A DNA stretch of 64,000 bases from Oscillibacter sp. (GTDB lineage Bacteria; Bacillota; Clostridia; Oscillospirales; Oscillospiraceae), in contig JAFUNB010000001.1 in the NCBI GenBank assembly GCA_017482345.1, positions 19,636-83,635 of the forward strand, written 5' to 3'. Within the stretch, counting starts at the first letter, position 1. Each line of letters begins with the position of its first letter. The position numbers and the translations under genes are program-made. Below, piece after piece: positions 26,468 to 34,006 of this stretch. The notes beneath the pieces are model-generated. The model was given only the letters and a program-made list of their open reading frames with translations, searched no databases and was not told the DNA's origin.

Positions 26468-28351
26468 TTATTTCATCAGTTCACACACCAGATCGGTGTA
26501 GGCGGAGGGATCCTCCAGCGGCAGACCCGCGATCAGCAGCGCCTGGCTGTACAGCAGCCGGGCGTATGTTTTTGCCTTTTCGGGATCGGCGGTGACGGCA
26601 TTCTCCAGCGCGGCGAAGGCGGGATGCTCCACGTTCAGCTCCAGAATACGGTCGGCGCGGATGGCGGCGTCGGGCTGGACCACGTTCAGATACTTCTCCA
26701 TCTCAAAGCTGAGATGTTCGCCGGCAGTCAGGCAGACGGGGTGAGACTTCAGTCGGGCGGAGGCCTTGACCTCCTTGACAGCGTCGCCCAGAGTCTCCTT
26801 CACAAAGTCAAAGGCGGCGCGGTGGGCACTTTCAGCCTCCTCGGACCGCTTGGCGTCGCCGTCCTCGATCTCCTGGTCCAGAACGGAGCGGAACTCCTTG
26901 TCCTGATAGGCGTGGATGATCTGGGCGCAGAATTCGTCCACTTCCTCGGTGAAATAGAGGACCTCGGCGCCCTTTTCCTGCAGAGCCTCCATCTGAGGCA
27001 GCTTGTCGATCTTGTCCAGGGATTCGCCGGCGGCGAAGTAGATATACTTCTGCTCCTCACCCATGCGCTCCACATATTCACCCAGCGTGACCATCTTCTT
27101 TTCTGTGGAGGAATAGAACAGCAGCAGATCCTGCAGCAGTTCCCGGTTCTTGCCGAACTCGGCCACCGTGCCGTACTTGATCTGGCGGCCGAAATTCTTC
27201 CAGAAGGTCTCGTAGGCCTCCCGGTCATCCCGCAGCATCTTCAGCAGGTCGGCCTTGATTTTCTTCTCCAGATTGGTGGCGATGACCTTCAGCTGGCGGT
27301 CATGCTGCAGCAGCTCGCGGGAGATGTTCAGGCTCAGATCGGGGGAGTCCACCACGCCGCGGACGAAGCGGAAATGCTCCGGCAGCAGGTCGGCGCACTT
27401 GTCCATGATGAGGACGCCGCTGGAGTACAGCTGCAGACCCATCTCGAAATCCTTGGTGTAGTAGTCGTAGGGCGTGGCGCCGGGGACGAACAGCAGCGCC
27501 TTGTAGGTGACGGCACCCTCGGCGGACACGGAGATGACCCGCTGGGGGTCCTGATAGTCGTGGAACTTGTCCCGGTAGAACTTGTTGTACTCCTCGGTGG
27601 TGACGCTGGACTTGCTGCGCTGCCAGATGGGCACCATGGAGTTGAGCGTCTCCTCCTGGACATAGGTCTCATACTCGGGCTTGTCCTCGGGGCTGCCCTC
27701 TTTTACGCGGGTGCGGCTGACGTCCATGCGGATGGGGAAGCGGATATAATCGGAGTATTTGCGCACCAGCTCCTGCAGCCGCCAGGACTCCAGGAATTCG
27801 CTGTACTTCTCCTCCTCGGAGTCCTCCTTCACATGCATGAGGATGTCGGTACCAACCGTGTCCTTCTCGCACTCGGTGATGGTGTAGCCGTCGGCACCGG
27901 AGGACTGCCATTTGTAGGCGGTATCGCTGCCGAACTTCTTTGTGATGACCGTGATGTGGTCAGCCACCATGAAGGCGGAGTAGAAGCCCACGCCGAACTG
28001 GCCGATGACGTCGGTATCGCCGGCGTCCTCGCCCACTTCCTGCTTGAATTTGTAGGAGCCGGAGGAGGCGATGACGCCCAGGTTGTTCTCCAGATCCGCC
28101 TTGTCCATGCCGATGCCGTTGTCGGAGACGGTGATGAGGCGCGCGTCCTTGTCCACGCGCAGCCGGATCTGGAAATCCTTCCGGTCCAGACCCACGGAAT
28201 CGTCCGTCAGAGCCAGATAGCACAGCTTGTCGCAGGCGTCGCTGGCGTTGGAGATGATCTCCCGCAGGAAGATCTCCTTGTGGGTGTAGATAGAGTTGAT
28301 CATCAGGTCCAGCAAACGCTTGGATTCGGCCTTAAATTGCTTTTTTGCCAT
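26468..28351 (-). CDS. htpG: Molecular chaperone HtpG (Hsp90)
   Basis: A 627-residue Hsp90. The N-terminal ATPase (GHKL) domain shows AESKRLLDLMINSIYTHKEIFLREIISNASDACDK (Glu and Asn of the ATP site), VSDNGIGMDKADL (DNGIGM motif) and IGQFGVGFYSAFMVADHI (GxxGxG lid). The middle domain carries the family motif LLFVPGATPYDYY and the catalytic-loop stretch RGVVDSPDLSLNISRELLQHDRQLK. The C-terminal dimerisation domain is complete. The reading frame extends 61 codons further upstream, but MAKKQFKAESKRLL is the family start and AAGGAAG precedes it. No CIRCE element was found upstream. Confidence 0.96.
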   Translation of the reverse strand: MAKKQFKAESKRLLDLMINSIYTHKEIFLREIISNASDACDKLCYLALTDDSVGLDRKDFQIRLRVDKDARLITVSDNGIGMDKADLENNLGVIASSGSYKFKQEVGEDAGDTDVIGQFGVGFYSAFMVADHITVITKKFGSDTAYKWQSSGADGYTITECEKDTVGTDILMHVKEDSEEEKYSEFLESWRLQELVRKYSDYIRFPIRMDVSRTRVKEGSPEDKPEYETYVQEETLNSMVPIWQRSKSSVTTEEYNKFYRDKFHDYQDPQRVISVSAEGAVTYKALLFVPGATPYDYYTKDFEMGLQLYSSGVLIMDKCADLLPEHFRFVRGVVDSPDLSLNISRELLQHDRQLKVIATNLEKKIKADLLKMLRDDREAYETFWKNFGRQIKYGTVAEFGKNRELLQDLLLFYSSTEKKMVTLGEYVERMGEEQKYIYFAAGESLDKIDKLPQMEALQEKGAEVLYFTEEVDEFCAQIIHAYQDKEFRSVLDQEIEDGDAKRSEEAESAHRAAFDFVKETLGDAVKEVKASARLKSHPVCLTAGEHLSFEMEKYLNVVQPDAAIRADRILELNVEHPAFAALENAVTADPEKAKTYARLLYSQALLIAGLPLEDPSAYTDLVCELMK

Positions 28352-28396
28352 GAAAAACTTGCACTTCCTTACTAAAAATAGATTACAACGGCTATG

Positions 28397-28405
28397 AGTA
28401 TAGCA
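28397..28405 (-). promoter_or_regulatory. Probable htpG promoter (extended -10)
   Basis: TGCTATACT on the minus strand, core at 28397-28402, 45 bases before the htpG ATG. The -35 is weak. Confidence 0.4.
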
Positions 28406-28456
28406 CTTTGCGAAAAACAAATAAATGACCAATTTGTAAATTTCAGACAAAAACAG

Positions 28457-28485
28457 TTGTCTGCCGGCGGCTTTGCGAGTAAAAT
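28457..28485 (+). promoter_or_regulatory. Promoter of the zinc-ribbon membrane protein gene
   Basis: TTGTCT (28457-28462), 17-base spacer, TAAAAT (28480-28485), then AAGGAG before the ATG at 28534. The -35 lies in the right arm of a small CAGACAA/TTGTCTG inverted repeat. Confidence 0.45.
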
Positions 28486-28533
28486 AAGTAAAAAATTTAC
28501 CGGCCGAAAGACCGGAAAAAGGAGTCCTGACCA

Positions 28534-28965
28534 ATGGGATTTTTCCGCAAAATCGGAAATGCGATTGTGCGTTTCATGTATGGCCGCAACGGCATGGATC
28601 AGCTGAACCGGGCGCTGTTCTGGGTATATCTCGCCCTGTGGCTGGCCGGCAGCCTTCTGGCGGTTTTGGAGCTGGAGGTTCTGAGCGCCATCTTCAATGT
28701 TGTGCTGTATGTGCTGCTGGTGGTCATCCTGTTCCGCATGCTCTCCAAGAACCTGTATAAACGGCGGGAGGAGAACAGCAAGTTTTTGCAGAAGACCTGG
28801 TCTCTGCGCAACCAGATCGGCGGCGCCAAGGCCCGCCACGCGGACAAGGACCACAAGTATTTCACCTGCAAGCAGTGCAAAACCATCTGCCGTGTGCCGG
28901 TGGGCAAGGGAAAGATCATCATTACCTGTCCCAAGTGCCGTGCCCAGATCCAGGCAAAAACCTGA
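28534..28965 (+). CDS. Small membrane protein with C-terminal zinc ribbon, function unknown
   Basis: The 143-residue product has a short amphipathic start, two adjacent membrane helices (about 26-46 and 49-70) and a basic cytoplasmic tail. The tail ends in a zinc ribbon: CKQCKTICRVPVGKGKIIITCPKC, with CxxC pairs about 17 residues apart (near residues 112-135). Similar two-helix zinc-ribbon proteins occur widely in Clostridia without an assigned role. It is a single gene between promoter 28457-28485 and a terminator, divergent from htpG. The zinc ribbon could bind nucleic acid, protein or simply stabilise the tail; the sequence does not decide. Confidence 0.8.
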   Translation: MGFFRKIGNAIVRFMYGRNGMDQLNRALFWVYLALWLAGSLLAVLELEVLSAIFNVVLYVLLVVILFRMLSKNLYKRREENSKFLQKTWSLRNQIGGAKARHADKDHKYFTCKQCKTICRVPVGKGKIIITCPKCRAQIQAKT

Positions 28966-28972
28966 TAAACGC

Positions 28973-29005
28973 AAAAGAGAGGAGCCATCCGGCTCCTCTC
29001 TTTTT
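28973..29005. terminator. Bidirectional terminator between the zinc-ribbon gene and ilvE
   Basis: AAAAGAGAGGAGCC and GGCTCCTCTCTTTTT flank an ATCC loop. Confidence 0.9.
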
Positions 29006-29018
29006 GTTTGTAATGGAA

Positions 29019-30095
29019 TCAGCCGTTGCAGACGAAGTCCATCCAGCCCTTGGTGTCGGGCAGCTTGCCCCACTGGATACCGGTCAGATTGTCGTACAGC
29101 TTCTGGGTCAGGGGGCCGATCTCGCCGTTGCAGATAAAGACCTTGTCGCCCTTCCAGTCCAACTCCTTGACGGGGGAGACGACGGCTGCGGTGCCGGTGC
29201 CGAAGACTTCCTCCAGAGTACCGTCGTGGCCGGCCTTCATGACATCGTCGATGGCCAGCTTGCCCTCGATGACCTCGTAGCCCCAATCCTTCAGCAGCTC
29301 GATGCAGCTGCGGCGGGTAACGCCGGGCAGAACGGTGCCGTCGCAGGCGGCGGTGTAGATCTTGCCGTCGATCTTGAAGAAGAGGTTCATGCTGCCCACT
29401 TCCTCCACGTACTTGCGCTCCACGCCGTCCAGCCACAGAACCTGGGTGAAGCCCAGCTTCTCAGCCTTCTCAGCGGCCTTGGCAGAGGCGCCGTAGTTGC
29501 CGCCGCACTTGGTGTAGCCGGTCAGACCGGGAGCGGCGCGGACATACTCGTCCTCAACATAGATGCGGACGGGGTTGATGCCCTCGGGATAGTAAGCGCC
29601 GGAGGGGGAGACGATGATGCAGAACAGGTGGTTCAGCGCGGTGTGCAGGCCCAGACCCACGTCACAGGCGAAGGAGAAGGGACGGATGTACAGGGATGCG
29701 CCGTCAATGTGGGGGACCCAGTCCTTCTCGATCTCCACCAGAGCCTTGACGGCCTGGATGAAGTCCTCTTCGGGGATGGCGGGGATGCACAGACGCTCGG
29801 CGGAGTCGTTCATACGCTTGGCGTTGCAGTCGGGGCGGAACAGCTGGATCTTGTTGTCGGCGCTGCGATAGGCCTTCAGACCCTCGAACACTTCCTGGCC
29901 GTAATGGAACACGGTGCAGGAGGGATCCAGCGTGAAGGGGCCGTAGGGGACGATGCGGGCATCATGCCAGCCCTCGCCCTCGGTATAGTTCATCAGGAAC
30001 ATATAGTCCGTCTGGACCTTGGCAAACTTCAGTTTGGACTCGTCGGCGGGTTTTTCCTTGTAGGAAGAAACTTTTTCAATTCTAATATCCAGCAT
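29019..30095 (-). CDS. ilvE: Branched-chain amino acid aminotransferase
   Basis: A 358-residue fold-type IV PLP aminotransferase of the larger (class II, eukaryote-like) BCAT group. Features are DARIVPYGPFTLDPSCTVFHYGQEVFEGLKAYR (about 60-92), the PLP Lys region FTQVLWLDGVERKYVEEVGSMNLFF (about 208-232), and LPGVTRRSCIELLKDWGYEV with the phosphate-binding GTGTAAVVSPV near 320. It interconverts Leu, Ile and Val with their 2-keto acids. The gene has a private promoter and a T-box leader whose apparent specifier is a valine codon, so it should be switched on when the tRNA is uncharged. The 2-ketoacid:ferredoxin oxidoreductase operon lies just upstream. Confidence 0.95.
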   Translation of the reverse strand: MLDIRIEKVSSYKEKPADESKLKFAKVQTDYMFLMNYTEGEGWHDARIVPYGPFTLDPSCTVFHYGQEVFEGLKAYRSADNKIQLFRPDCNAKRMNDSAERLCIPAIPEEDFIQAVKALVEIEKDWVPHIDGASLYIRPFSFACDVGLGLHTALNHLFCIIVSPSGAYYPEGINPVRIYVEDEYVRAAPGLTGYTKCGGNYGASAKAAEKAEKLGFTQVLWLDGVERKYVEEVGSMNLFFKIDGKIYTAACDGTVLPGVTRRSCIELLKDWGYEVIEGKLAIDDVMKAGHDGTLEEVFGTGTAAVVSPVKELDWKGDKVFICNGEIGPLTQKLYDNLTGIQWGKLPDTKGWMDFVCNG

Positions 30096-30421
30096 AATAT
30101 ACTCTCCTCGCTGTTGATTTCACATAAAAATAAAAAACTTTCGCGCAATCCTGCCGTCTGCAGGAGAGGCGAAAGTCAAAACTTCCGTGGTACCACTCTC
30201 ATTGCCGTTCTGAAAGAACAACCACTCGTATGCCCCGCTATCGGAGGGCCGCCGGTCCGGCTTACTGAGGCATGCGCCTGTTCAGCGGACTGCTCGTGGG
30301 TGACGTTCATATTTTCCGCTTTACTGCCTTGCACCAAAACCGGCAGCTCTCTGAAAAGGGAGGGAATTGAATATGTCCCACTCATCGCAATTACTGATAA
30401 CCAGTAGTTATTTATTTTTAT
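30096..30421 (-). ncRNA. T-box leader of ilvE
   Basis: On the minus strand the leader contains a Stem I with the distal AG-bulge/GNUG-type region (AGAGAGCTGCC ... TTGGTGCAAGGCAG), a GATGA/GA kink-turn at the base, and the T-box AGAGTGGTACCACGG (T-box core at 30188-30198) followed by a terminator. In the specifier loop the strand AACGTCA (30301-30307) offers GUC (Val) followed by A. The loop lacks a clear AGUA partner, so the codon assignment is tentative. Confidence 0.88.
30132..30176 (-). terminator. T-box-controlled terminator before ilvE
   Basis: ACTTTCGC (30137-30144) and GCGAAAGT (30169-30176) close a stem with an inner CTGCC/GGCAG-type pair. On the minus strand it ends in a T-rich run (TTTTTTATTTTT). 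It is the alternative to the antiterminator formed by the T-box. Confidence 0.85.
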
Positions 30422-30427
30422 AGTATA

Positions 30428-30456
30428 TATATACGCCGCTGGCGGACAAAAGTCAA
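30428..30456 (-). promoter_or_regulatory. Promoter of the ilvE T-box transcript
   Basis: TTGACT (30451-30456), 17-base spacer, TATATA (30428-30433) on the minus strand; predicted start near 30421. Confidence 0.6.
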
Positions 30457-30502
30457 TGGTCAAAATATACAGAATGAGGCAATGCAAAGGAAGGGTTTAT
30501 CG

Positions 30503-30529
30503 GTGGCCCGGTGGTTTTCACCGGGCCAC
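30503..30529 (-). terminator. Stem-loop at the end of the 2-ketoacid oxidoreductase operon
   Basis: GTGGCCCGGTG and CACCGGGCCAC form a perfect 11-bp stem with a 5-base loop, just after the last gene of the operon. The T run after it is poor, but the position and stability favour a terminator. Confidence 0.65.
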
Positions 30530-30546
30530 TGACGTATGATGACTGA

Positions 30547-31083
30547 TCACTGCACGGCAGCCATGCCGCGGCGGAAAGCTTCGATATTCAGGGGGATGAA
30601 CTTGGCCTTGGGGCCGGCAAACATCTCCTGGATCATGGATTCGATGGTTTCGGGATTCAGTACCTTGGTGGCAGCCACATAGGCGCCCAGCATGACCATG
30701 TTGCTGACCTTGGCGTTGCCGACCTCGTCGGCGATCTGGGAACAGGGAATGTAATAGGCGGTCAGATCTTCCCGCTGGACTCTGTCTGTCACCACGTCAC
30801 TGTTGACAAAAATGATGCCGCCCGGCAAAACGCCGGATTCAAACTTTGCCAGGGAGGGCTCGTTCAGCGCGATCAGCTCCGTAGGATGGATAAATACCGG
30901 AGATCCCACGGGTTTGTCAGACAGGACCACAGAGCAGTTGGCGGTGCCGCCGCGCATTTCAGGGCCATAGGAGGGGGACCAGGTGACGTTCAGCCCTTCG
31001 GCCATGCCGGCTTCCGCCAGATTTTTGCCGATGGCCAGACCGCCCTGACCGCCGAAACCGGAAATGATGATTTCTTTCTTCAT
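30547..31083 (-). CDS. 2-ketoacid:ferredoxin oxidoreductase, gamma subunit
   Basis: A 178-residue gamma subunit (POR gamma family). The start EIIISGFGGQGGLAIGKNLAEAGM is the family signature (GxGGQG), followed by WSPSYGPEMRGGTANCSVVLSD, where PEMRGG is the conserved substrate/CoA-side motif. The subunit joins alpha, beta and delta to oxidise a 2-keto acid with CoA, reducing ferredoxin. It is the last gene of the operon, 4 bases after the beta gene. The keto acid (branched-chain or 2-oxoglutarate) is not settled by sequence. Confidence 0.92.
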   Translation of the reverse strand: MKKEIIISGFGGQGGLAIGKNLAEAGMAEGLNVTWSPSYGPEMRGGTANCSVVLSDKPVGSPVFIHPTELIALNEPSLAKFESGVLPGGIIFVNSDVVTDRVQREDLTAYYIPCSQIADEVGNAKVSNMVMLGAYVAATKVLNPETIESMIQEMFAGPKAKFIPLNIEAFRRGMAAVQ

Positions 31084-31087
31084 AGCC

Positions 31088-31822
31088 TTACACCTCCTTA
31101 ATAACGCCCAGAGGATAGTAGGGAACCATGTTGTCCTTCAGCCACTGGTTGGCCTTCAGGGGAGACATACCCCAGTTGGTGGGGCAGGTGGACAGGACCT
31201 CAACAAAGGTAAATCCCTCGCCGGCCATCTGCTTCTCAAAGGCCTTGCGGATGGCCTTCTTGGCCTTGTTCAGATTGGCGATATCGGTGACGCACACACG
31301 TTCGGCATAGACGCAACCATCCATGGTGGACAGCAGCTCGGACACCCGCATGGGCATACCGGCCTGTTCCACGGTGCGGCCCAGCTGACAGGTGGTAGCC
31401 TTCTGGCCAATGAGAGTGGTGGGGGCCATCTGGCCGCCGGTCATGCCGTAGATGGCATTGTTGATGAAGATGGTGGTAAACTTCTCGCCGCGCATGGCAG
31501 CATGAACGATCTCTGCGGCGCCGATGGAGGCCAGATCGCCGTCGCCCTGATAGGTAAAGACCGGCTGGTTGGGATGAGTGCGCTTGATGCCGGTGGCAAC
31601 AGCGGGAGCGCGGCCGTGAGCGGCCTGCTGCATATCACAGTTGAAATAGCGGAAGGCAAACACGGAGCAGCCGACGGGACATACGCCGATGGCCTCATCC
31701 AGCAGGCCCATCTCTTCCAGGACTTCCGCAACCAGTTTGTGTACAATGCCGTGATGACAGCCGGGGCAGTAGTGGAGTTCGGCATCCGTCAGGCCCTTGC
31801 TTTTCTGATATACGATTGCCAT
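31088..31822 (-). CDS. 2-ketoacid:ferredoxin oxidoreductase, beta subunit (TPP-binding)
   Basis: A 244-residue thiamine diphosphate-binding subunit. HYCPGCHHGIVHKLVAEVLEEMG near residue 18 holds the CxxC cluster-side motif. YQGDGDLASIGAAEIVHAAMRGEKFTTIFINNAIYGMTGGQMAPTT (about 90-135) is the GDG-x25-N TPP/Mg2+ motif, ending in the NxxYGMTGGQ signature of ferredoxin oxidoreductases. FVEVLSTCPTNWGMSP near the C-terminus is typical of VOR/KOR beta subunits. It starts one base after the alpha gene stops. Confidence 0.93.
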   Translation of the reverse strand: MAIVYQKSKGLTDAELHYCPGCHHGIVHKLVAEVLEEMGLLDEAIGVCPVGCSVFAFRYFNCDMQQAAHGRAPAVATGIKRTHPNQPVFTYQGDGDLASIGAAEIVHAAMRGEKFTTIFINNAIYGMTGGQMAPTTLIGQKATTCQLGRTVEQAGMPMRVSELLSTMDGCVYAERVCVTDIANLNKAKKAIRKAFEKQMAGEGFTFVEVLSTCPTNWGMSPLKANQWLKDNMVPYYPLGVIKEV

Positions 31823-31823
31823 A

Positions 31824-32894
31824 TTATTCTGCCTCCTTCAACGCCTTCTTGGCTGCTTCTACGATTTCCTCGACGGTGGGGATCACACCACCGGCACGGC
31901 CATAATAGGAAACCGGTTTCTGGCCCAGCACTGCCAGACGAATATCGTCGATCATCTGGCCGCCGGCGCTCATCTCTACGTCCAGCACAGCCTTCACGCT
32001 GTCCTGACCTGCCAGTGTGTGCAGTTCTTTTTCGGGGAAGGGCCACAGGGTGATGGGACGGAACAATCCGGCCTTAACGCCCTCGGCGCGGAGGACATCC
32101 AATGCCGTCAGCGCGATACGGGCAGGCGTGCCGTAAGCGGTGATGACGATCTCAGCGTCATCGCACTTCACAGCCTCGCAGCGAACCTCCTTCTCCGCCA
32201 TCAGAGCGCATTTTTCCAGCAGATGCGCATTGTGGGCGTCACATTCTTCGGGGACCATGTACAGGGAGTTGATGAAGTTTGTGTGATCGCGGCCGTGCTT
32301 GCCGGTGGTAGCCCAATCCTTGGCCGGAAGTTCCCGCTTGGGGATCTCGCGCCACTCGATGGGTTCCATCATCTGTCCCGTAAGGCCGTCCATCAGCACC
32401 ATGACGGGGTTGCGGTAGGTATCGGCAATGTCGAAGGCCTCCTGCATCAGGTCAACTGCCTCCTGGATGTTGCAGGGAGCCAGACAGATGGTGCGGTAGT
32501 CGCCGTTGCCGCCGCCGCGGGTGGCCTGATAATAATCGCTCTGGCCGGGCTGGATGGTGCCGAGGCCCGGGCCGCCGCGCATGCAGTTGACGATGACACA
32601 GGGCAGCTCGGAGGCGGTCAGGTAGGAAATGCCCTCCTGCTTCAGGCTGATGCCGGGCGAAGAGGAGGAAGTCATGGCCCGCATGCCGGATGCGGCGGCG
32701 CCGTAGACCATGTTGATGGCGGCCACCTCGGATTCGGCCTGGACAAACACTTTGCCGTGCTGGGGCATATGCAGGGACAGGTACTCGGGGACTTCGCTCT
32801 GCGGGGTGATCGGATAACCGAAGAAGCAATCGCAGCCTGCGCGGATAGCGGCCTCTGCAATGGCTTCATTTCCTTTCCAAAGTTCCTTTGCCAC
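31824..32894 (-). CDS. vorB: 2-ketoacid:ferredoxin oxidoreductase, alpha subunit (VorB/KorA type)
   Basis: A 356-residue alpha subunit. KGNEAIAEAAIRAGCDCFFGYPITPQSEVPEYLS is the N-terminal signature, followed by QAESEVAAINMVYGAAASGMRAMTSSSSPGISLKQEGISYL, and the C-terminal transketolase-like half with VITAYGTPARIALTALDVLRAEGVKAGLFRPITLWPFPEKEL. The frame is open 24 codons upstream, but a GTG at 32894 sits 9 bases after AAAGGAGG and gives VAKELWKGNEA, the usual start. The size and the ilvE neighbour favour 3-methyl-2-oxobutanoate (branched-chain) oxidation, but 2-oxoglutarate cannot be excluded. Confidence 0.88.
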   Translation of the reverse strand: MAKELWKGNEAIAEAAIRAGCDCFFGYPITPQSEVPEYLSLHMPQHGKVFVQAESEVAAINMVYGAAASGMRAMTSSSSPGISLKQEGISYLTASELPCVIVNCMRGGPGLGTIQPGQSDYYQATRGGGNGDYRTICLAPCNIQEAVDLMQEAFDIADTYRNPVMVLMDGLTGQMMEPIEWREIPKRELPAKDWATTGKHGRDHTNFINSLYMVPEECDAHNAHLLEKCALMAEKEVRCEAVKCDDAEIVITAYGTPARIALTALDVLRAEGVKAGLFRPITLWPFPEKELHTLAGQDSVKAVLDVEMSAGGQMIDDIRLAVLGQKPVSYYGRAGGVIPTVEEIVEAAKKALKEAE

Positions 32895-32910
32895 GGGTGA
32901 TGACCTCCTT

Positions 32911-33123
32911 TCAGAATTTTTCCACAGTGATGATGGAATCGGGACAGATCTTGGCGCAGCTGGCACAGGCGATACAGGCGTCCATGTCCGTCACGGCGGC
33001 GGGATGGTAACCCTTGCGGTTGACCGCAGAGGTGTCAATGGCGATGATGTGCTTGGGGCAGATGGCCACACACAGCTCGCATCCCTTGCACCGATCGGAA
33101 TTGAAGGTTACTTTTGCGCTCAT
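32911..33123 (-). CDS. 2-ketoacid:ferredoxin oxidoreductase, delta subunit (2x[4Fe-4S] ferredoxin)
   Basis: A 70-residue ferredoxin-like subunit with two cluster motifs: CKGCELCVAICP (about 12-23) and CIACASCAKICP (about 49-60). It carries electrons from the TPP site to free ferredoxin. The ATG at 33123 is chosen over one at 33147 because the AGGAGG lies between them. It is encoded immediately before the alpha subunit, giving the delta-alpha-beta-gamma order usual for VOR/KOR operons. Confidence 0.92.
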   Translation of the reverse strand: MSAKVTFNSDRCKGCELCVAICPKHIIAIDTSAVNRKGYHPAAVTDMDACIACASCAKICPDSIITVEKF

Positions 33124-33157
33124 ATTAGGTACTTCCTCCTTTTTCAAAACCGGGATG

Positions 33158-33838
33158 TTATTCCCACGGCTTTTTCATCTGTATCGTGATCGGAAACACT
33201 GGTTCCGGCAAATCGGACAGGGCTTCGGCAAAACGCGTCTCTGCCACATGGCACAGCACCGGAATACCGGTCTCGCGGGAGACCTGATCTGCCAAAGCAG
33301 CGCCCTTCCGGATTTCTTCCGGTGTGGTTTCACCGCACAGGTGGGTGTTATTGACGATGCCGGTGCAGGTGAGCCCTGTGGTGAGCTCGATGGCCCGCAG
33401 ATACTGAATGGCGCGTTCTGGTGTGCGGACCTCCGGACGGTTGGCGTTCAATACATAGATCAGCTGATAGTCTTCGGCAGTGATTTTGTCCCGGAATCGT
33501 GCCAGGACTCTCGCGCCTACGGGATCGCCGCCGATATCCAGTACGCCGATCAAATCCCGATTCTGCAAAATCGTCAGCAGTTCTGCTGGCAGAGCGGGTA
33601 CATCAGCGTCAGAGCAGGCTTGAGAAGAGGAGATGAGACGAATTCCTGCATTCTGAAGCTGCGCTTTTCGCTCCCGGGAACGGAAATAGGGATTGACGAT
33701 ATCCAGATCGGCCATCATGACCTGATGTCCCTCAGCAGCCAGCTGCAGCGCCAGATTTACAGAAAACTCCGTTTTTCCTGTCCCGTAATGCCCGGTAATG
33801 ATGGAAATGCGATGGGTACATACAGCGTCTGCGTTCAA
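33158..33838 (-). CDS. P-loop ATPase of the CobQ/MinD-like type, first gene of the ketoacid oxidoreductase operon
   Basis: This 226-residue protein has a Walker A motif ISIITGHYGTGKTEFSVNLALQLAAEGH near the N-terminus, then MMADLDIVNPYFRSRER (switch I-like DxDxxNP), LIGVLDIGGDPVGARVL (Walker B/switch II, DxGGDPxG) and a guanine/adenine-pocket-like LIYVLNANRP. No TTG-free start fits well: TTG at 33838, 6 bases after GAGGTGA, is the best, giving a start at NADAVCTH. It is encoded ahead of the delta subunit in the same transcript. It may help maturation or regulation of the oxidoreductase; function unknown. Confidence 0.75.
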   Translation of the reverse strand: MNADAVCTHRISIITGHYGTGKTEFSVNLALQLAAEGHQVMMADLDIVNPYFRSRERKAQLQNAGIRLISSSQACSDADVPALPAELLTILQNRDLIGVLDIGGDPVGARVLARFRDKITAEDYQLIYVLNANRPEVRTPERAIQYLRAIELTTGLTCTGIVNNTHLCGETTPEEIRKGAALADQVSRETGIPVLCHVAETRFAEALSDLPEPVFPITIQMKKPWE

Positions 33839-33860
33839 GAGCGTCACCTCAAAATTTCTA

Positions 33861-33905
33861 AGTTGTATTATGATACGCATAGTTGTCTGATGTCATAATA
33901 CAACT
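33861..33905. promoter_or_regulatory. Perfect 13-bp inverted repeat, probable GntR (FCD) operator
   Basis: AGTTGTATTATGA (33861-33873) and TCATAATACAACT (33893-33905) are perfect inverted copies 19 bases apart. The right arm covers the -10 of the ketoacid operon promoter, the left arm lies about 15-27 bases inside the transcript. FadR/GntR-type sites commonly contain TTGTAT/ATACAA half-sites, and the gntR gene is the divergent neighbour. Confidence 0.75.
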
Positions 33906-33923
33906 GATGATGTATGATGTCAA
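33895..33923 (-). promoter_or_regulatory. Promoter of the ketoacid oxidoreductase operon
   Basis: Consensus TTGACA (33918-33923), 17-base spacer, TATTAT (33895-33900) on the minus strand. The -10 lies in the right arm of the inverted repeat. Confidence 0.75.
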
Positions 33924-33931
33924 GAGTGTTC

Positions 33932-33960
33932 TTGCGCTTAGCCGGAAATATCGTTATAAT
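33932..33960 (+). promoter_or_regulatory. Promoter of the gntR gene
   Basis: TTGCGC (33932-33937), 17-base spacer, consensus TATAAT (33955-33960), 46 bases before the ATG at 34007. Confidence 0.65.
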
Positions 33961-34006
33961 ATAAAAAACAAAACTCCGCGATTGCGACAAAACGGAGGAA
34001 TTTTCT

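Noticed and set aside
28352-28533. CIRCE element upstream of htpG
   Set aside because: No TTAGCACTC-N9-GAGTGCTAA match; the only inverted repeat is CAGACAA/TTGTCTG, which is unrelated.
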